59,463 nucleotides of DNA from Streptomyces fildesensis (GCF_016107395.1 NZ_JAAIKO010000047.1:1-59463); one strand, 5' to 3'; positions 29,901 to 34,414 are shown, numbered from the stretch's first letter. Translations and numbers: made by a program. The notes: generated by a model from the sequence alone, not told the origin.

Positions 29901-31810
29901 AGGTCCGTGACCCGCTGCTGCTGGCGGGGCTGCTCCGCGCCGAGCGGATCACCCATCTGCAGGCGACGCCGTCGCTGTGGGGAGCGCTCACCGAGACGGC
30001 CGAGGCCGACCTGACCGGCGTGCACGCGCTCGTCGGCGGTGAGGCGCTGCCGGTGCCGCTGGCACGTGAACTGGTCCGGCGGGCGCGTACGGTGACCAAT
30101 CTCTACGGCCCCACCGAGGCGACCGTATGGGTCACCTCGGCACCGGTCGATGAGGCCTGGTGCGAGGGGCCGCACATCGGACGCCCGCTGCCCGGCACCA
30201 CCGTCCGGGTCCTGGACGCGGCGCTGCGCCCGGTGCCGCCGGGCATCGTGGGGGAGCTGTACGTCGCCGGGCCGCAGGTCGTCCGCGGCTATCGGGGACG
30301 GCCCGCGCTCGCCGCGGAACGGTTCGTCGCCGACCCGTGGGGCGGTCCGGGCACCCGGATGTACCGCACCGGCGACCTGGCCCGCTGGAACTCCGGCGGC
30401 GGGCTGGAGTTCCTCGGCCGCGGCGACCACCAGGTCAAGGTCCGGGGCTTCCGGATCGAGTTGGGCGAGATCGAGTCCGTCATGGCGGCGCATCCGGGCG
30501 TGGCGCGCGCGGCGGCCGTGGCCCGTACCGACGGGCAGGGCAACGGGCGGGTCCTCGCCTACCTGACCACGGCCGACGGCACCCCTGACGTGCCCCGGAC
30601 GCTCGCGGCACACCTCGCCACTCAGCTGCCCTCGTACATGATCCCCGCGGCGACGACCGTACTGGACGAGCTTCCGCTCACCCCCAACGGCAAGGTGGAC
30701 CGGGCGGCACTGCCCGAGGTCGACTTCGCGGACCTGACGTCGCACACCGGACCGCGCTCGCGTACCGAGGCCGCCGTCTGCCAGGCCGCCGCCTCGGTGC
30801 TGGGTGTCGAGTCGGTCGGGGTGGACGACGACTTCTTCGTCCTCGGCGGCCATTCGCTGCTGCTGGTCCGGCTGGCCGCCGCGCTGCGCCGCGAGTTCGG
30901 GGTGGAGCTGCCGGTCGCGGAGCTGTTCGCGCTGCCGACTCCGGCGGCGCTGGCCCGCAGGCTCAGCGGCGCGGCCGCCCCGGTGGGCGACGCACTGGCG
31001 CCGCTTCTGCCGCTGCGCACCGGGGGCGACCGGGCGCCGCTGTTCTGCCTGCCCCCGGCCAGCGGTCTGAGCTGGCAGTTCGCCGGGCTGAAGCGTCACC
31101 TGCCGGACGGGATACCGCTGTACGGCCTGCAGTCGCCGCGGCTCAGCCGCACCGACGATCTGCCCACCACTTTCGGGGAGTTGGCGGCCGAGTACGCCGA
31201 GCTGATCGGTCGGACCGCCCCGGCCGGCCCCGTCCGGCTGCTGGGCTGGTCGTTCGGCGGAGCGGTGGCCCACGCGGTGGCGACGCTGCTGACCGCCGCG
31301 GGCCGGGAGGTGTCCTTCCTGGGCATGCTCGACTCGCGGGCCAGGGTCCCGGCATCGCAGGACGCGACGGAGGAGGACGGGACGCAGCGGTACGACGCGG
31401 CGTGGGACGGTCCGGCGGCCGTGGTCCGGCTGCTCACCGAGCTGGGGTACCCGGTCCCGGCGGAGCAGGCGGCCTCGATGTCCGTGGCGGACGCGGTGGT
31501 GCTGCTGCGCCACTCCGGTGGCGAGGTGTCGATGCTGGCGGACGGGCAGATCGCCCGGGTGGTCGAGAACTACCTGGAGAGCGACCACCTGGCCGAGCAC
31601 GCGGAGTTCGGGGTCTTCCCCGGCGACGCGGTGTTCGTCGACGCCACCGTCGCGGAGCCCGGCTTCCACGGCACGGCGTCGGAGCAGTGGGCCGCGCACA
31701 TCGGTGGGGCCCTGCGGGTGCACGCCGTCGCGTGCGGGCACTCGGAACTGCTCGACGCCCGGACGCTCGACATCCTCGGGCCGCTGGTCGAGGGCTACTT
31801 GGCCGAGTGA
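8963..31810 (+). CDS. six-module siderophore NRPS (exochelin-type)
   Basis: This 7,615-residue synthetase contains 21 domains: A-T-E / C-A-T / C-A-T-E / C-A-T-E / C-A-T / C-A-T-TE. Modules begin near residues 1, 1084, 2143, 3678, 5213 and 6286. Carrier serines are 553, 2061, 3158, 4691, 6229 and 7298. Specificity codes, read by alignment to GrsA positions, are: A1 DINYWGGIGK (identical to the formyl-hydroxyornithine code of coelichelin CchH); A2 IDTAISSGDK (beta-alanine-type, Asp235 lost and Asp236 gained); A3 and A5 DMENLGLINK (hydroxyornithine code of CchH); A4 DFWNVGMVHK (Thr); A6 DILQLGLVWK (Gly). E domains follow modules 1, 3 and 4 (His pairs at 737, 3339, 4878). C2 and C4 keep HHILADG (1219, 3818). 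C3 and C5 read HFLLWDG (2277) and HLLLWDG (5353). C6 reads HHIAMDE (6412). The thioesterase has GWSFGG (Ser7430) and His7593. Predicted product: D-hfOrn, beta-Ala, D-hOrn, D-(allo)Thr, L-hOrn, Gly. The ATG at 8963 follows AAGAGA. No frameshift is seen. Confidence 0.96.
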   Translation: MTAPTTITTVADLFIAQVSRTPEAVALVAGDVRLTYRELGDRVHQLAHRLGELGLRSEEVVAISTPRSPEMVVGVLAVMVAGGAFVPVDPAWPQERRRQVRADAQARLVIAAPGGELDIEANALVEVDLGDWSHGHHSTDAPHPPIQGPQLAYVIFTSGSTGKPKGAMIRHEAICERLLWQVEHILGFGPGDASLFKAPLSFDISVNEILLPLVCGGYVVVAEPGGERDPQYLLDLIAREGVTFVYLVSSMLDVLLEMARGTSLLSGLKHVWCGGEVLTPELFERFRSRLGTTLYHGYGPAEATIGVSHVIYRDTAERIATSIGRPNPHTRLYVLDEQLEQLPAGETGELYAAGFLLGRGYVNAPSLTGSRFVADPFEGDGSRMYRTGDLARWNTDGTLEFVGRADNQVKIRGMRLELEEVEAALAAHPSVRQAAVVVFTNAAGAKQLAGYVTVDEPLEADGGSADDRLRVWCAGRLPEYMVPGVLTVLDRLPVTANGKVDRQALPAPAVTTAPRTRPARTPLESTLCSIFASVLGLDRVDAEDDFFALGGDSIIAISAVRQAQRAGLVLRARDLFTGRTPAALAMVVRPLDTAAAPTVAATGPVPSTPIICWLQEAGPSLDGFFQSMTVRTPAALTTGRLDEIVTAVLDVHDVLRARTEGTSPWTLTIAPAGARPAADVITRVDAAGLDQAALASAVEDATTAAAARLDTAAGRMIELVWLDAGPDRQGRLVLVIHHVVVDGVSLRVLLEDLAAAWDAAVAGHDVALPPAPTSLRKWATQLTEATRTGVFAADEDYWHRVAAAADPLLGVRPLDPQCDVVANEESLTVELSAAVTARLLGPVPAAIHGGVNDALVAAAALALGHWRAADSAVLLELEGHGREEDAPGDADLSRTFGWFTTLFPAVLDPGSAPWERLLAGGAELGAAVKAVKEQLREVPRRGLSYGALRYLGTAPRPDLAVSPQVLFHYLGRFEADTDRPWTAVGGKEVVVERRDPKMPLPRALEINAVAVETAGGPVLQTRFSWPNGILDAAEVGRLARLWTELLDAVAGSDAVTGHTPSDFPLLALDAADVTALEAAAGPDGLREVLPLSPLQTGLYFHATFARDSDPYVVQQIIELDGPLDADRLRLAAERVLDRHPHLGSAFRTIGDGEVVAVTAGRTRVPWRFDDLGSDNVEERLDELARAQREVPFDLTEPPAMRYALVRLGPDRHILIHTVHHILADGWSVPLMLRELLGLHAGTELPAPVPYADFLRTLAGTGTEDAVEAWARSLDGVTAPTRLAGTLAAPSRPGTGFGRVGGELPAELSRRLREYAAGHGLTLSAVLTGAWGILLGRLTGSADVTFGLTVSGRGGDLPGLDRIIGLLINTVPVRVRCAPTERVTDVLRQFADVQSGLLEYEQVPLAELQRRIGVPELFDTLVVIENYPAPDTSVGGLTVTALRTVEAPHYPVTLMAKPGERTEVVLTHDRTLIGAQAAADLLARYETVLAAITEAPDRACGALETVTGGQRELVLAAGTGAVRTTVASVPAMFADRVAEHPTRTAVSCGDSFLTYGELDARVDRVARALVATGVRRGDIVAVSTTRSTDLAVALLAVIRSGAAYLPVDPGYPASRVEFMLADARPVAVLTDDATARSLPPHSLPTLTVRAAAATIATTVELPVPDGSEAVSVVYTSGSTGRPKAVVGTHDGLAGRLAWAREQWSNTGRDVRVAKSSLSFIDGTTELLGGLVAGATTVIADDTVAADGAALARLVDRCGATQLLAVPSLASALAETAPQHLAGIGRWILSGEALDEVCLRALAQASPDAVVVNSYGSAEVAGDVLTTEVSLDRPVALGAPVPGVRVYLLDSALGLATPGTVGEIYVGGAQLARGYLGQGAATAARFVADPFGSGARLYRTGDLGRWTVDGKVEFLGRADDQVKINGHRVEPAEVEAALRRRSGVAEAVAAVRPTAAGVPTLHGYVVAVDGERIEAGAVLAALRTELPPYLVPATVTVLDELPLLPNGKRDRAALPDPARAPRRAVRTAPLTARAALLRDRFAELLGIAEFDVEDDFFALGGDSITAIRAVNRLSREGVDLTTEELFRLRTPAAIDARLGAAQDVGPVVPTTVRPAALTPDQLGTVTLDQEEIDRICAAGPVPVEDIWALSPLQAGVYYQAVYSDGVTTYIAQNSFDLDRRIDVPAMTTAFEALLQRHPTLRVSFAEVSSGVVQVIGSRVPAEVTVADLSAGTLAGRQAELDELMRADRELPFDLGRPPLMRLTVVRLPDGCDRLLLTSHFLLWDGWSRELVLRELFALYGSGGARGALEPPRSTFPDYLAWVADRDRTAAADAWTRALSGLAEPTILVPQAAGLEPIPSERVFAVLPAELTARLDEHARRGGVTLNSLLTAALGVLIGYETGRTDVVLGTTVTGRPTALPGIEDVIGLFLNTVPARITPTPSQTVLDLAGRVQEDRLELAPHEYLGLGDIQRAAGRDQLFDSLFVLQNFLGDATFTELEREQGITGVEYIDTTHYPYTWVLTPGANLRIKLEYRPDVIAEADADRLVRRLVQVLRQFGDGLSTPLAALDLSLDEERTARFGQWAAVAQPIGEESIADLLAQRATACPDETALVFGPTRLTYAELDAQVNRCARLLLSRGAGPGEIVALGLPRSTDTVVALFAVLRTGAAYLPLDLDHPVDRHATMLDDAAPRLLLASTSGVALADHQRGLGGGCLLLDDPALRAELDGLSGAPLADVELGAFAPGVPGRLEHPAYVIYTSGSTGRPKGVVTPYRGLTNMQINHRAEIFEPAVARAAGQGRSRLRIAHTVSFAFDMSWEELLWLVEGHEVHVCDEELRRDATALVGYCRDNGIDVINVTPTYAHHLFEEGLLDPAGHPPCLVLLGGEAVSDAVWSRLSEPGGAVGYNLYGPTEYTINTLGAGTPDSATPTVGRPILNTRAHILDPWLRPVPDGVVGELYIAGAGLAHGYLHATGLTASRFTADPFTPGGRMYRTGDLVRRRTDGNIDYLGRADDQLKIRGYRVEPGEIESALTALPQVRQAAVVARTESTVTGLKRLIAYVIPADPQADTGQLISGLREALAERLPDYMVPALYGVVGELPLTVNGKLDIAALPEPVTAGGGSHRAPRDERERILAGIFADVLALPAIGIDDDFFALGGDSISSIAVSGRARKAGLHLTPRDIFRRRNVQALAAALPQDLRPVSAVRDIGAGPVAPTPMLAETVAADTPLSHFYQSMLLRTPAGLDAAGLVRVLRALLDRHDLLRARTEHGGGSWSLVVPPEPVDAAALLSVADTDGPGDDVDDAAAAAAARLRPDDGVMVQAVWYPAADPAGQGRLLLVVHHLVVDGVSWRIIGDDLARAWTEVRAGREPVLDEVPTSFRTWSQLVSDAAAQGVFAAEAGHWQEVLAVSDPVLGSRPVDPVTDTAATVRSLTVSLPADVSTALLSRVPAAMHGGVNDVLLTGFAAALGRWRGAGSAVLLSLEGHGRDGDVVESEADLSRTVGWFTAIHPVAVDPGPLDWDEVVAGGPALARAAKAVKEQLRAVPRRGLGYGVLRYLTDRAATSWPAPPQILFNYLGRFGAGTDADWSAAGPLREGVAPTNPAMTLEVNALAEDGPDGTVLSATLSWPSGVFDRTDLAELADLWTAALTGLTRCDLAGHTPSDFPLVELAQDDVDRLAPGVRDVLPLLPLQEGMYFHARIADADDGADTYLVQQIAELTGPVDPAALRQAVTATVHRHDALRACFAETGDGRVVQVLAGTVEVPWRELDLGGLDRDTALDRLAEFSAAELAEPFDLERPPLLRYALVSLSADEHRLVETMHHILADGWSYPLVFGDMIDSYRGGLAGGGFELPAPAVTFRDHVEAVAGRDRVATREVWRAALSGVGDTTRLIDVEPGQRVSHHENVVRRLSPGSTSALATAARDLGVTLSTAVHAAWGLLLGQLLGRENVVFGSTVSGRGGELPGVETIVGLLINTVPVPMSWHPGQSLGEVLTALQEQQTDLLDAQHIGLGELARMAGVREFFDTMVVVENFPWMPGGDTPGTLQVRGFTGTDSPHYPVSLVAFLGEQLALELKYDVELVGHEQAAAFLERVELLLAAFTADPARPVSALGLLTERERAVVQAVPAADPERVDDTATLARAYEDAPSRPGATAVAFGEDRLSYAELDERANRLARELIARGIAPGSRVAVALPRSTDLIVALLAVVKAGGCYVPLDTDAPPSRLGYILDDSAPLCVLTDRATSPAFSGSSAPVLALDEPEFAASVSRRRTDPPTDADRAAPLLADHAAYVIYTSGSTGRPKGVVVPHRSVLSLFAGSRKVFDFSEADVWTMFHSSAFDFSVWELWGALLHGGRLVVVAGDVARDPQRFHELLRRERVTVLNQTPSAFYPLTETDRTAPDGLALRYVVFGGEALDPLRLTDWHRRHPGGAPLLVNMYGITETCVHVSFRPLGPGDAASVIGGPLPGLRVHVLDHALRPVPPGVAGEMYVAGDQLAAGYLDRPGLSASRFVADPFSGTPGGRMYRSGDLARWTPEGDLVYLGRSDRQVKIRGYRIELGEIESALLAVEGVANAAVTVREDEPGRRRLVAYLVARSGSQMDADEVRARLGEQLPGYLVPQSFVTLDALPLTVNGKLDRDALPAPAARSSAAAPSVAVAPAVTAPSAVGALQELFAEVLRLDEVGPGEDFFTLGGDSIIAIQLVNLARRRSLRLSPREVFVHRTPAALAEVIAPTAAAPAAAIEEAPSDGIGEVMLMPIVQRLAELGGTIKRLNQAELLRTPPSLTLDQLTAMLTALVGRHDALRLRLHRPSPLLWSLEAVAETPADLAEVVDATGLDDDAFAELIAVTSDATADRLDPDTGQMLRAVLFDRGEEQGRLLLVAHHLVTDGVSWHILVDDLRQAWEQLADGRTPRLDPVGTSLRTYARTLTENAGQANRLGEFGHWTEVLAPGADLDPTALTFGLTVGATRDHVLRLPAEVTAPLLTSVPAAAEADVTETLVATLHLAVARWRAARGGDASAPLLLDLERHGREPVGDDTDLSRTVGWFTAIAPVRLPGITGDLAPTLRDVRDSLRAAPDGGLGYGLLRYCNPRTAPVLARLGTPQLLFNYLGRFPVGAEHDWASAPEALRTAPDPDLGTPYLVEINAACHDTPDGPELHAVLTFADGGIPADEVAALADAWAEALREFADTGGDAAVLPVLGGLALSPAEVTALADAAPVPVEAIWPLSPLQEGLFFQARLAGDADVYVAQNAFDFAERLDADALRRACAAVLERHAAMRLGFTSDRVDRPVALVGTDLTGQVDVVDLSGLNEKSAARQLAEVTAADRRSPFDLARPPLMRLTVVSLPGGRDRLLLTYHLLLWDGWSRELVLRELFSAYAQARTGGIAAYETPSATFADYLSHLSEQDAEGSARAWGELLAPLEEPTLLFPAAMGTAPVLATSLSFQLSPDETNSVTGSARRSGVTLNAVLSTALGIVLAHACGRNQAVFGTTVAGRPTELDGIDTVIGVFLNTVPALVRLDASEPARDVMRRVQDDRVAMMAHEYLGLGDIQRAAGRGQLFDSLYVLQNFLDDDTFTDLEDAHGIVGVDAVDATHYPLTWVATPGRQLRMRLEFRDDVVPREQAEALLARLKQVLLRLAEDPSAAVGDVPVMTDAELPALTRMWDGPQRSFGEATIAELMAGQAVRTPDVPALTFGDATLTYAELDARVNRVARSLLARGAGPEQIIALAVPRSIDMVVALFAVLRTGSAYLPLELDNPDERLLGMLADATPVLLVTTGPVAPRLAAHPVPVLLLDAPGALAVRDEPLTDEELGAFAPGGPGRLDHPAYVIYTSGSTGRPKGVVTPYRGLTNMQFNHREAIFDPTVTAAGERILTIAHTVSFSFDMSWEELLWLVEGHHVHICDEQLRRDARALVAYCDRHRVDVVNVTPTYAQHLIDEGLLDGEEYGGRPGAHRPALVLLGGEAVPQTLWSALRDTDGVLGYNLYGPTEYTINTLGGGTTDSDATTVGSPIWNTRGYVLDGWLRPVPPGVPGELYISGAGLARGYLGRPGLSAQRFVADPYVPGGRMYRTGDLVRARSDGNLDFLGRTDDQVKIRGYRVELGEVENAVAGLPGVHQCAVLATPDASGGRRLAAFLVPDAAFDPDALAATVQRELRTLLPGYMVPTAYAVVDGLPLTVNGKLDVAALPRPVPVTTVSRPPANDAERVLCGLFADVLGVGTVGVEDDFFDSGGHSLIAMRLLGAIRAELGTDLSLRDLFDTRTPLRLAERIAAARPGREPAALVAGVRPEHPPLSAAQQRLWLLQQLEPGSTAYNYPLLVRLRGAVDVPALRAALADVVARHEILRTLYTVVDDEPVQRITDPAPVPVTVVGGPAARTAALVAEAVALPFDLSADLPLRALVLQEHDTGDTVLTLVLHHIAMDEWSDRPLLDDLDTAYTARAAGHPPHWEPLPVQYADYARWQADLLGDPTDPDSRHASERAYWQRQLHGLPEEMALPADRPLRGSRGEGLVTLELPAQLIDPLRDLARSRSASLFMALHAALAALLSRLGAGDDVVIGAPTSGRADPALHDLVGFFVNTVVLRADLSGSPTFTELLGRVRETDLAAFEQATLPFQQVVEALNPARVPGRNPLFQVMLGFLHQPNGDGGVRRVLGLPTGDAPDFLADPKVDLNFTFVDAGPSASVGLTLEFDAARFDARTADRLVRRLSVLLGDLVARPDRRVDAAEVRCADDLADLADWQPGGPPAADGPPWHALLAEHARLTPDADACVFDGRTASYRSLDRAADAFAAMFAGHASAADRGQDRLIGVALPRSRRLPAVLAGVARAGAAYVPLDPAFPQDRLRHMVDDARPALLVVDARTRALFPDPPEGTHILDLDADDFGQAVDALLDGGTPFRTDPAPHRPADPDSAAYVIYTSGSTGRPKGVTVTRRNVDVFLSAIPTAAPLTAGDRLLAVTTLSFDIAVLELMAPLRAGACVVLASEQEVRDPLLLAGLLRAERITHLQATPSLWGALTETAEADLTGVHALVGGEALPVPLARELVRRARTVTNLYGPTEATVWVTSAPVDEAWCEGPHIGRPLPGTTVRVLDAALRPVPPGIVGELYVAGPQVVRGYRGRPALAAERFVADPWGGPGTRMYRTGDLARWNSGGGLEFLGRGDHQVKVRGFRIELGEIESVMAAHPGVARAAAVARTDGQGNGRVLAYLTTADGTPDVPRTLAAHLATQLPSYMIPAATTVLDELPLTPNGKVDRAALPEVDFADLTSHTGPRSRTEAAVCQAAASVLGVESVGVDDDFFVLGGHSLLLVRLAAALRREFGVELPVAELFALPTPAALARRLSGAAAPVGDALAPLLPLRTGGDRAPLFCLPPASGLSWQFAGLKRHLPDGIPLYGLQSPRLSRTDDLPTTFGELAAEYAELIGRTAPAGPVRLLGWSFGGAVAHAVATLLTAAGREVSFLGMLDSRARVPASQDATEEDGTQRYDAAWDGPAAVVRLLTELGYPVPAEQAASMSVADAVVLLRHSGGEVSMLADGQIARVVENYLESDHLAEHAEFGVFPGDAVFVDATVAEPGFHGTASEQWAAHIGGALRVHAVACGHSELLDARTLDILGPLVEGYLAE

Positions 31811-31820
31811 GCCTGGGAAA

Positions 31821-31867
31821 CGCCCGAGGGCGGCACCGGCGGAATCCGCCGGTGCCGCCCTCGGGCG
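31821..31867. terminator. bidirectional hairpin terminator
   Basis: A perfect GC-rich inverted repeat of about 21 bp with a 5-base loop lies between the convergent NRPS and binding-protein genes. It would terminate both. Confidence 0.8.
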
Positions 31868-31876
31868 TCCACTGCG

Positions 31877-32914
31877 TCAGGACTGGTTGGACAGGTCGGC
31901 CACCTTGGTGTCGGTCTTGCCGTCGACCGCGTTGGCCAACTGCGGGACCAGTACGTCCAGCGCGTACAACAGGGCGTTGGGGCCGCTGTAGGACAGCGCG
32001 CCCGCCAGCGGGGTGTCGAAGCTGGTGTAGAGCGTACGGTCGCTCGTGACGACGTTCAGGCGGGCGAAGACCGGCGAGGCCAGCATCGCCGGCTTGGTCG
32101 CGCCGACAACGACCAGCACGTCCTTGTCGATCAGGTCGAGCCGCTCCTCGCTGAGGTCTTCCTTGACGGTCTGCGTGGCGAAACCGAGCTCGTCGAAGAG
32201 GACCCGGCGCGGGTCGTGGGCCGGAGCGATCCAGTGCTGGCCCTTGTCGGGGCCGTAGTCCATGGCGAGCACCTTGCCGGCGAACTCGGGATGGGCCTTC
32301 TTCGCGGCGGCGATCTTCGATTCGACCTTGTCGACCAGTGCCTGGGCCTCGGCGCTCTTGCCCAGCGCCTGGCCGGTCGTCAGCGTCTGCACGTTCCAGG
32401 GGGTCTTCTCGTCGAGGTATGCGCTGGACTGGACGACGGTCGGCGCGATCGCCGAGAGCTTCCGGTAGCTCTCCTTGGTGACCGTCTCGTTGATCGCGAG
32501 GATCACATCGGGACGTTGCTTGGCGATGGCCTCGAAGTTCAGCTCGGCGGAGAAGGTGGGCAGCTTCGTGCCGCCCAACTCCTTCTTGACCCAGGGGTAG
32601 GTCGGGTACTGCGTGAACCACTCGCGGGTACTGACCGGCACCACGCCCAGTGCCAGCGCGAAGTCCTGGTCGTCCCAGCCCACGGTGACCACCCGCTTCG
32701 GCTTGCTCGGGATGGCCGTGGAGCCGAACTTGTGCTTGATGGTCACGGGAAAGGCCGAGCCGGACGACGCCGCGGCGGCGGGTGCCGTGGTGTCCTCGGA
32801 CGACGAGCACGCCGACAGCAAGGCGGCGCCGACCACGAAGGCCGTTATCGTCGCGGCGAACCGCGAACGCAACCGTGTTCTGGGAGAGATGCGGATCGAA
32901 CTGGGGCGAGCCAT
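31877..32914 (-). CDS. siderophore-binding lipoprotein of ABC importer
   Basis: This 345-residue periplasmic-binding-type (FepB/FhuD class) lipoprotein would capture the ferric siderophore outside the cell for the FecCD importer. It has a positively charged N-terminus, a hydrophobic stretch and lipobox ALLSAC with Cys36, followed by a Ser/Ala-rich spacer and the binding fold (VVTVGWDDQDFALALGVVPV region near residue 73). I start it at the ATG at 32914 because AAAGGAG sits 5 bases upstream. A GTG 15 bases further upstream would place that site inside the gene. It is divergent from panD across iron box 4, so both are iron-repressed. It is comparable in role to FxuD or CchF proteins. Confidence 0.92.
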   Translation of the reverse strand: MARPSSIRISPRTRLRSRFAATITAFVVGAALLSACSSSEDTTAPAAAASSGSAFPVTIKHKFGSTAIPSKPKRVVTVGWDDQDFALALGVVPVSTREWFTQYPTYPWVKKELGGTKLPTFSAELNFEAIAKQRPDVILAINETVTKESYRKLSAIAPTVVQSSAYLDEKTPWNVQTLTTGQALGKSAEAQALVDKVESKIAAAKKAHPEFAGKVLAMDYGPDKGQHWIAPAHDPRRVLFDELGFATQTVKEDLSEERLDLIDKDVLVVVGATKPAMLASPVFARLNVVTSDRTLYTSFDTPLAGALSYSGPNALLYALDVLVPQLANAVDGKTDTKVADLSNQS

Positions 32915-32983
32915 CGTGCTCCTTTCCACCCGGTGACGTCTGGCACATTCACGCGGGCTCTGGCGGGGGTTCCAAAATTTAAC

Positions 32984-33002
32984 TTAGGTTAGCATTACCT
33001 AA
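32984..33002. promoter_or_regulatory. iron box 4, divergent binding protein / panD promoters
   Basis: TTAGGTTAGCATTACCTAA matches the consensus at 16 of 19 positions. It lies between the two divergent starts (32914 minus, 33063 plus) and could control both. Confidence 0.87.
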
Positions 33003-33062
33003 ATCCGCTCGGGCTCCGGTCCGCGCGGCCGACTCGTCATTTCGTCATACGGAGGGCATGAC

Positions 33063-33485
33063 ATGCAGCGCACTCTGCTGGGCGGCAAGATCCACCGGGC
33101 CACCGTCACCCAGGCCGACCTGCACTACGTGGGTTCGATCACCATCGACAAGAACCTGTTGGAGGCCGCCGATCTCCTGGAGGGCGAACAGGTCCACGTC
33201 GTCGACATCACCAACGGAGCCCGGCTCACCACTTACGCCATCGAGGGACCCGCAGGTTCCGGCGTCATCGGCATCAATGGCGCTGCGGCTCATCTGGTCC
33301 AGCCGGGCGATCTGGTCATCATCATGTCGTTCCAGCAGGTGGAGGAGAGCGAAGCCCGCCGCCACCAGTCGCACGTCGTCCATGTCGACCAGGACAACCG
33401 CATCGTGGACCTCGGCACCGACCCGGCCGCCCCCGTCCCCGGCGCGGCCGACCAGCTCTCCGGCGCCCTTGTCGAGACACACTGA
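33063..33485 (+). CDS. panD: aspartate 1-decarboxylase, makes beta-alanine
   Basis: This 140-residue pyruvoyl-dependent enzyme converts L-aspartate to beta-alanine. The self-cleavage site is visible as HYVGSIT with Gly24-Ser25, and the usual GING-type segment (GVIGINGAAAHL) and GDLVIIMSF follow. Length is normal for actinomycete PanD. The ATG is preceded by GGAGGGCATGAC. Beta-alanine normally feeds pantothenate. Here the gene lies directly downstream of an iron box and next to an NRPS whose second A domain has a beta-alanine-type code, so it most likely supplies the siderophore. A second, housekeeping panD elsewhere would be expected. Confidence 0.95.
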   Translation: MQRTLLGGKIHRATVTQADLHYVGSITIDKNLLEAADLLEGEQVHVVDITNGARLTTYAIEGPAGSGVIGINGAAAHLVQPGDLVIIMSFQQVEESEARRHQSHVVHVDQDNRIVDLGTDPAAPVPGAADQLSGALVETH

Positions 33486-33517
33486 CCCGCCCCTCCGGCA
33501 GGACAGGCAGTCCAGCG

Positions 33518-34306
33518 ATGGAACCGATGGAACCGGCCCGGCTCGGCCAGATCATCGCCGAAGTCTCCGAACTCGGTGACCACTTCCACCTCTTCACCGC
33601 CCACGACGGCCCCGGCTGGCGGTCGCTGAGCGAACTGCTCAGCGACCGCGACGCCCTCGAAGCACGCATCCTCGCCACCGCAGATGCCTACCGGACCACC
33701 GAGCTGCGCGTCGCGGCGTCCAGCGTCTACCAGGACCTGGCAGCTCGCCTGTGGTTCCCTGTCCTCGGCGCGGCCGTCCTGCACCGCACCGTCCTGGACT
33801 GGACGCCGACCCGGCTGTCCTGGCGGGCCTCGGCCGCCGGCCCGCTCCCACTCCGCCTGTCCGAGCCCAGGGGCATGGAGACCAACTGCCCTGAGGCCAC
33901 AGCCGAACCGCTCTACCGGGCGATGGCCCGAATCCTGCAGCCGCTGGCCGACCTCACCCGCGCAGTCGTCAAGGTCTCCCCGCGGCTGCTCTGGGGCAAC
34001 GCCGCCTCGTCACTGACCGGCGTCGTCGGCGTCATCGCCCACGAACGGCCGTCCCACGCACGCGAAGCGATCGCCCTGGGCGACCGGCTCCTCGGCCTCG
34101 GCCACCTCCGGGGCACCGGCCACTAGGCGGAACCTGTGGCCGGGCACCCGTTCTTCACCAGAACCACCTGCTGCCTCAACTACCGCATCCCCGATGCGGG
34201 CAACTGTGACGACTGCGTCCTGCTCGCTCCCGGGAGCCGTCAGGAGCGATGGCTCGAAGCTGTGCGAGCCGAGCGTGCGGCCCCGGACGCTCACCTTCGG
34301 CTGTGA
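33518..34306 (+). pseudogene. FhuF-type ferric-siderophore reductase with in-frame amber stop
   Basis: The frame from ATG 33518 codes 202 residues and stops at TAG 34124-34126, but the same frame continues for 60 more codons to TGA 34304-34306. The continuation holds the FhuF [2Fe-2S] signature CC-x10-C-x2-C at codons 218, 219, 230 and 233 (TTCCLNYRIPDAGNCDDCVL). With the stop read through, the total is 262 codons, the size of E. coli FhuF. The N-terminal part has the family segment LLWGNAASSLTG. The role would be reduction of the ferric siderophore in the cytoplasm. Either the gene is a recent pseudogene, or a separate cluster-bearing peptide starts at GTG 34136 (GGCGGA upstream), or the base is a sequencing error. 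It sits 33 bases after panD and is probably in the same transcript. Confidence 0.75.
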
Positions 34307-34414
34307 CGCGGATGGGTTATACCGTTCCTCTGAGTCGGGTCGGCCCAGCCTCCTGCGCGTATGGCGGTGCCGAGGGCCCAGGATCGCCTGGGCCCTCGGT
34401 GCTCAGCCGACGGG

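Noticed and set aside
34124..34126. Reading the TAG in the FhuF-like gene as pyrrolysine or programmed readthrough
   Set aside because: No pyrrolysine system is known in Streptomyces and no stimulating hairpin is obvious; a nonsense mutation, restart or sequencing error is simpler.
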